A stretch of DNA of 64,000 nt, taken from the NCBI GenBank assembly GCA_036645955.1, contig JAVXND010000008.1, positions 7,834-71,833 of the forward strand, written 5' to 3'. The notes beneath the pieces were generated by a model, which worked only from the letters and a program-made list of their open reading frames with translations, did no database searches and was not told the DNA's origin. The position numbers were made by a program, and so were the translations under genes. Positions 62,319-64,000 of the stretch are shown in pieces. The stretch's first letter is position 1. Every line of letters starts with the position of its first letter. The DNA is from Limiplasma sp036645955. Lineage in GTDB: Bacteria > Bacillota > Clostridia > Christensenellales > Aristaeellaceae.

Positions 62319-62347
62319 TTGACACTCAACTTGTGATACGCTAGAAT
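62319..62347 (+). promoter_or_regulatory. mntP promoter
   Basis: TTGACA (62319-62324), 17 bases, TAGAAT (62342-62347). The leader of about 50 bases is too short for a yybP-ykoY manganese riboswitch. Confidence 0.8.
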
Positions 62348-62404
62348 ACAAACTCATACCTTTCACGGAAGAAGCCGCGAAACATTTGAAAGGAAGCTAA
62401 ATGC

Positions 62405-62968
62405 ATGGAGCTTATATTCATTGCCATTGGGCTTTCCATGGATGCCTTTGCAGTTGCGTTATGCAAAGGCTTGTGCATGAAAAAGCTTAACCTTGCGCAC
62501 ACAGCCATCATCGCTCTTTTTTTTGGGGTTTTCCAGGGTGCGATGCCCCTGCTTGGTTGGTTTCTCGGCACGCAGTTTGAACACTACATCACGCCCGTGG
62601 ATCACTGGATCGCCTTTGCACTGCTTTGCTACATCGGCGGAAAAATGATTTGGGATGCGCTGCACGAATCAAGCGAGGGCGTAGCCTGCACCTCTGAGCC
62701 TAAGCTTAACCTGCGGGAGCTGTTTGTCTTAGCCATTGCCACCAGTATCGACGCATTGGCCGTTGGCATTACCTTTGCTTTTTTGAAGGTGGATATCGTA
62801 CCCGCTGTATTGCTCATTGGCGGCATTACTTTTGTGCTTTCATTTGCAGGGGTGGTCATCGGGCATAAATTTGGGAATCGCTTTCAAAAGAAGGCGGAGG
62901 TTGCCGGAGGCGCCGTACTGATTTTGATTGGCACCAAGATTTTGCTGGAGCATTTGGGCGTGCTATGA
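62405..62968 (+). CDS. mntP: Manganese efflux pump MntP
   Basis: 187 residues, six membrane helices in two repeats. The conserved acidic helix positions are in IGLSMDAFAVALCKGL and IATSIDALAVGITFAF. It exports Mn2+. AAAGGAAG precedes the ATG. Its 3' end overlaps the convergent small zinc-ribbon gene by six bases. Confidence 0.95.
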   Translation: MELIFIAIGLSMDAFAVALCKGLCMKKLNLAHTAIIALFFGVFQGAMPLLGWFLGTQFEHYITPVDHWIAFALLCYIGGKMIWDALHESSEGVACTSEPKLNLRELFVLAIATSIDALAVGITFAFLKVDIVPAVLLIGGITFVLSFAGVVIGHKFGNRFQKKAEVAGGAVLILIGTKILLEHLGVL

Positions 62969-63181
62969 CCGTTCGCTTTCCTCTTCGTCATCTGCGGCGC
63001 TATTGAAGCTTGGGGTAAACCAATCGGTTTCCTTGAGCTTTTCAATTTGCTCCCGAGAAATCACGGTGTTTGTACCCAAACAAGCGTTGCAGCGGTAACC
63101 GCAATCAGGGCAGCAGCAGGCCTGTCCCTCTGTTTCGGATTGAATCATATAAGCCCCGCAATGCGGGCATCCGCAGCGCAT
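62963..63181 (-). CDS. Small zinc-ribbon protein
   Basis: 72 residues. Cysteine pairs at MRCGCPHCGAYM, CCCPDCGYRCNACLG form one or two zinc sites; the rest is polar and ends in an acidic tail. GAGAGGAGTGG precedes the ATG. The function is unknown. Confidence 0.78.
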   Translation of the reverse strand: MRCGCPHCGAYMIQSETEGQACCCPDCGYRCNACLGTNTVISREQIEKLKETDWFTPSFNSAADDEEESERS

Positions 63182-63306
63182 TCAAACCACTCCTCTCAAG
63201 CTTTGGTTATTGTAGCACAGGAGATGGCGAAACGCAAAGGATTATGCTATACTATCCAATGATTTGGGCACCAAGGTATGCTTTTACATAAAAAGGAGGC
63301 GCAGCA

Positions 63307-63714
63307 ATGAATCAATCCCGAAAAAAGCCGTTAGCGGCAACGGTACTGCTTCTGGCGCTCATGCTATGCGCCGTTTTTTTACCGCCGGTTTTCAAGCAGA
63401 ACCCCTCGCAAGCGCAATTGTTTTCAAAGCTATTGGCGCATTTTGAAGAGCGCGGCTACTCTTGCGAGCTGGCCCCATTGGCTGATTCTGAACCTACTGC
63501 AAAGGTTGCCATTTTTGATGCATCGGTATGGTACAAGCTCACCCTTGGGCAGGAGCAGGTACTTGTTTATTTTGACGAAAGTAACCGCGCCGACTATCTT
63601 TCTTCGTTGATCGACACTGAAACATATGGAACCGTTGCGCATTTTGGGCTGCGCTTTGTGCTAACCTATCATGGCAGCGATGGTGGTATTCTGTCTGCAC
63701 TGCAAGAACTGTAG
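63307..63714 (+). CDS. Small membrane-anchored or secreted hypothetical protein
   Basis: 135 residues, AAAGGAGGCG upstream. The N-terminal helix (KPLAATVLLLALMLCAVFLP) is a signal or anchor. The outer domain of about 105 residues is alpha/beta (AQLFSKLLAHFEERGYSCEL, LGQEQVLVYFDESNR). No family is recognised. The repeat region begins immediately at its stop codon. Confidence 0.75.
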   Translation: MNQSRKKPLAATVLLLALMLCAVFLPPVFKQNPSQAQLFSKLLAHFEERGYSCELAPLADSEPTAKVAIFDASVWYKLTLGQEQVLVYFDESNRADYLSSLIDTETYGTVAHFGLRFVLTYHGSDGGILSALQEL

Positions 63715-64000
63715 GGACACCATATATGGTGTCCTCCCTAATCTTGCGATGCTCGCACCCTTGCTGAATTGGCATTCTGCGTTGCTGCGTCCCCCCGGGG
63801 GGAGCGGGCGATTGCAGAATTGGCATTCTGCGCCATCCTCGCGGGTTTCGCCGCATTGCAAAATCGAAAACACGCCGTCCCCTGTAGGGACACCATATAT
63901 GGTGTCCGCCCCCGCCTTGCGAGGCTCGCACCCTTGCTGAATTGGCATTCTGCGTTGCTGCGTCCCCCCGGGGGGAGCGGGCGATTGCAGAATTGGCATT
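63711..64000. repeat. Tandem 173-bp repeat with internal palindromes, continuing past the edge
   Basis: The unit beginning GTAGGGACACC at 63711 starts again at 63884 and is almost identical to the window end. Each unit contains the perfect 20-base palindrome GGACACCATATATGGTGTCC, a CCCCCCGGGGGG palindrome and two copies of GAATTGGCATTCTGC. One copy of the latter lies in an inverted repeat (GCAGAAT...ATTCTGC). No gene is supported here. The copy number is unknown because the array is cut. Confidence 0.9.

Noticed and set aside
62280..62404. yybP-ykoY manganese riboswitch before mntP
   Set aside because: The leader between the TAGAAT box and the ATG is only about 50 bases and lacks the conserved junction sequences.
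63539..63999. Minus-strand frames rich in Pro and Gly over the repeat array
   Set aside because: They repeat with the 173-bp unit, have no ribosome site and overlap the small exported protein gene. Repetitive DNA explains them.

Overview
The window is a stretch of a low-to-medium GC Gram-positive genome of the Clostridia type. The evidence is the tyrosine T-box leader, strong Shine-Dalgarno sites with several TTG and GTG starts, fused IspH-ribosomal protein S1 and fused cytidylate kinase-acyltransferase genes, a HutP-family protein, a SpoVK/CbbX-like ATPase, a PrsA-like foldase, pyruvate phosphate dikinase and a membrane pyrophosphatase. A member of the Christensenellales or a relative is plausible, but the sequence alone does not settle this. 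I saw no rRNA, tRNA, insertion sequence or CRISPR array.

Layout. From 1 to 12.7 kb (minus strand) lies a secreted low-complexity protein followed by a giant surface protein. The latter has at least 3737 residues, is open at the window edge, and is built of SpaA/Cna-B, DUF11-like, SdrD-B-like, FctA-type and DUF7601-type domains. From 13 to 27 kb (minus) is a housekeeping block: a TRM11-like methyltransferase, a Rho-family protein, two envelope proteins, a CbbX-like ATPase, ruvC-ruvA-ruvB, queA, a Xaa-Pro peptidase, efp and an acidic zinc-ribbon protein. From 27 to 35 kb (minus) are ispH-S1, cmk-plsC, hutP, a membrane-anchored phosphatase/nuclease-like protein, a prsA-like gene, yfcE and exoIII. 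From 35.2 to 43.2 kb are a DUF3795 gene, a hicAB toxin-antitoxin pair, an aldehyde dehydrogenase and an arabinose regulon (araR, araB, araA, araD) with AraR-like operators. From 43 to 54 kb are small and secreted hypothetical genes, hppA with a 36-residue membrane ORF after it, a Tyr T-box operon (aminotransferase, tyrS, yigZ, sdaAB, sdaAA) and an AT-rich DUF234 ATPase. From 54 to 64 kb are ppdK, lgt, a serine hydrolase, recX, a transporter, a membrane/papain-like fusion, mntP and small proteins. A 173-bp tandem repeat runs off the right edge.

The most unusual item is the Rho-family protein at 23610-25766. Its Walker A lysine and threonine, its catalytic glutamate and its arginine-finger positions are all replaced, while the rest of the fold and the RNA-binding part are preserved. 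It also carries a long Gly/Gln/Tyr-rich, prion-like segment. It looks like an ATPase-dead or strongly altered Rho. Second is the giant adhesin/pilin-like protein with its repeat-rich partner and the perfect hairpin between them. Nineteen sigma-A-type promoters were read by eye; eighteen have exactly a 17-bp spacer and one has 18. They help fix several gene starts.
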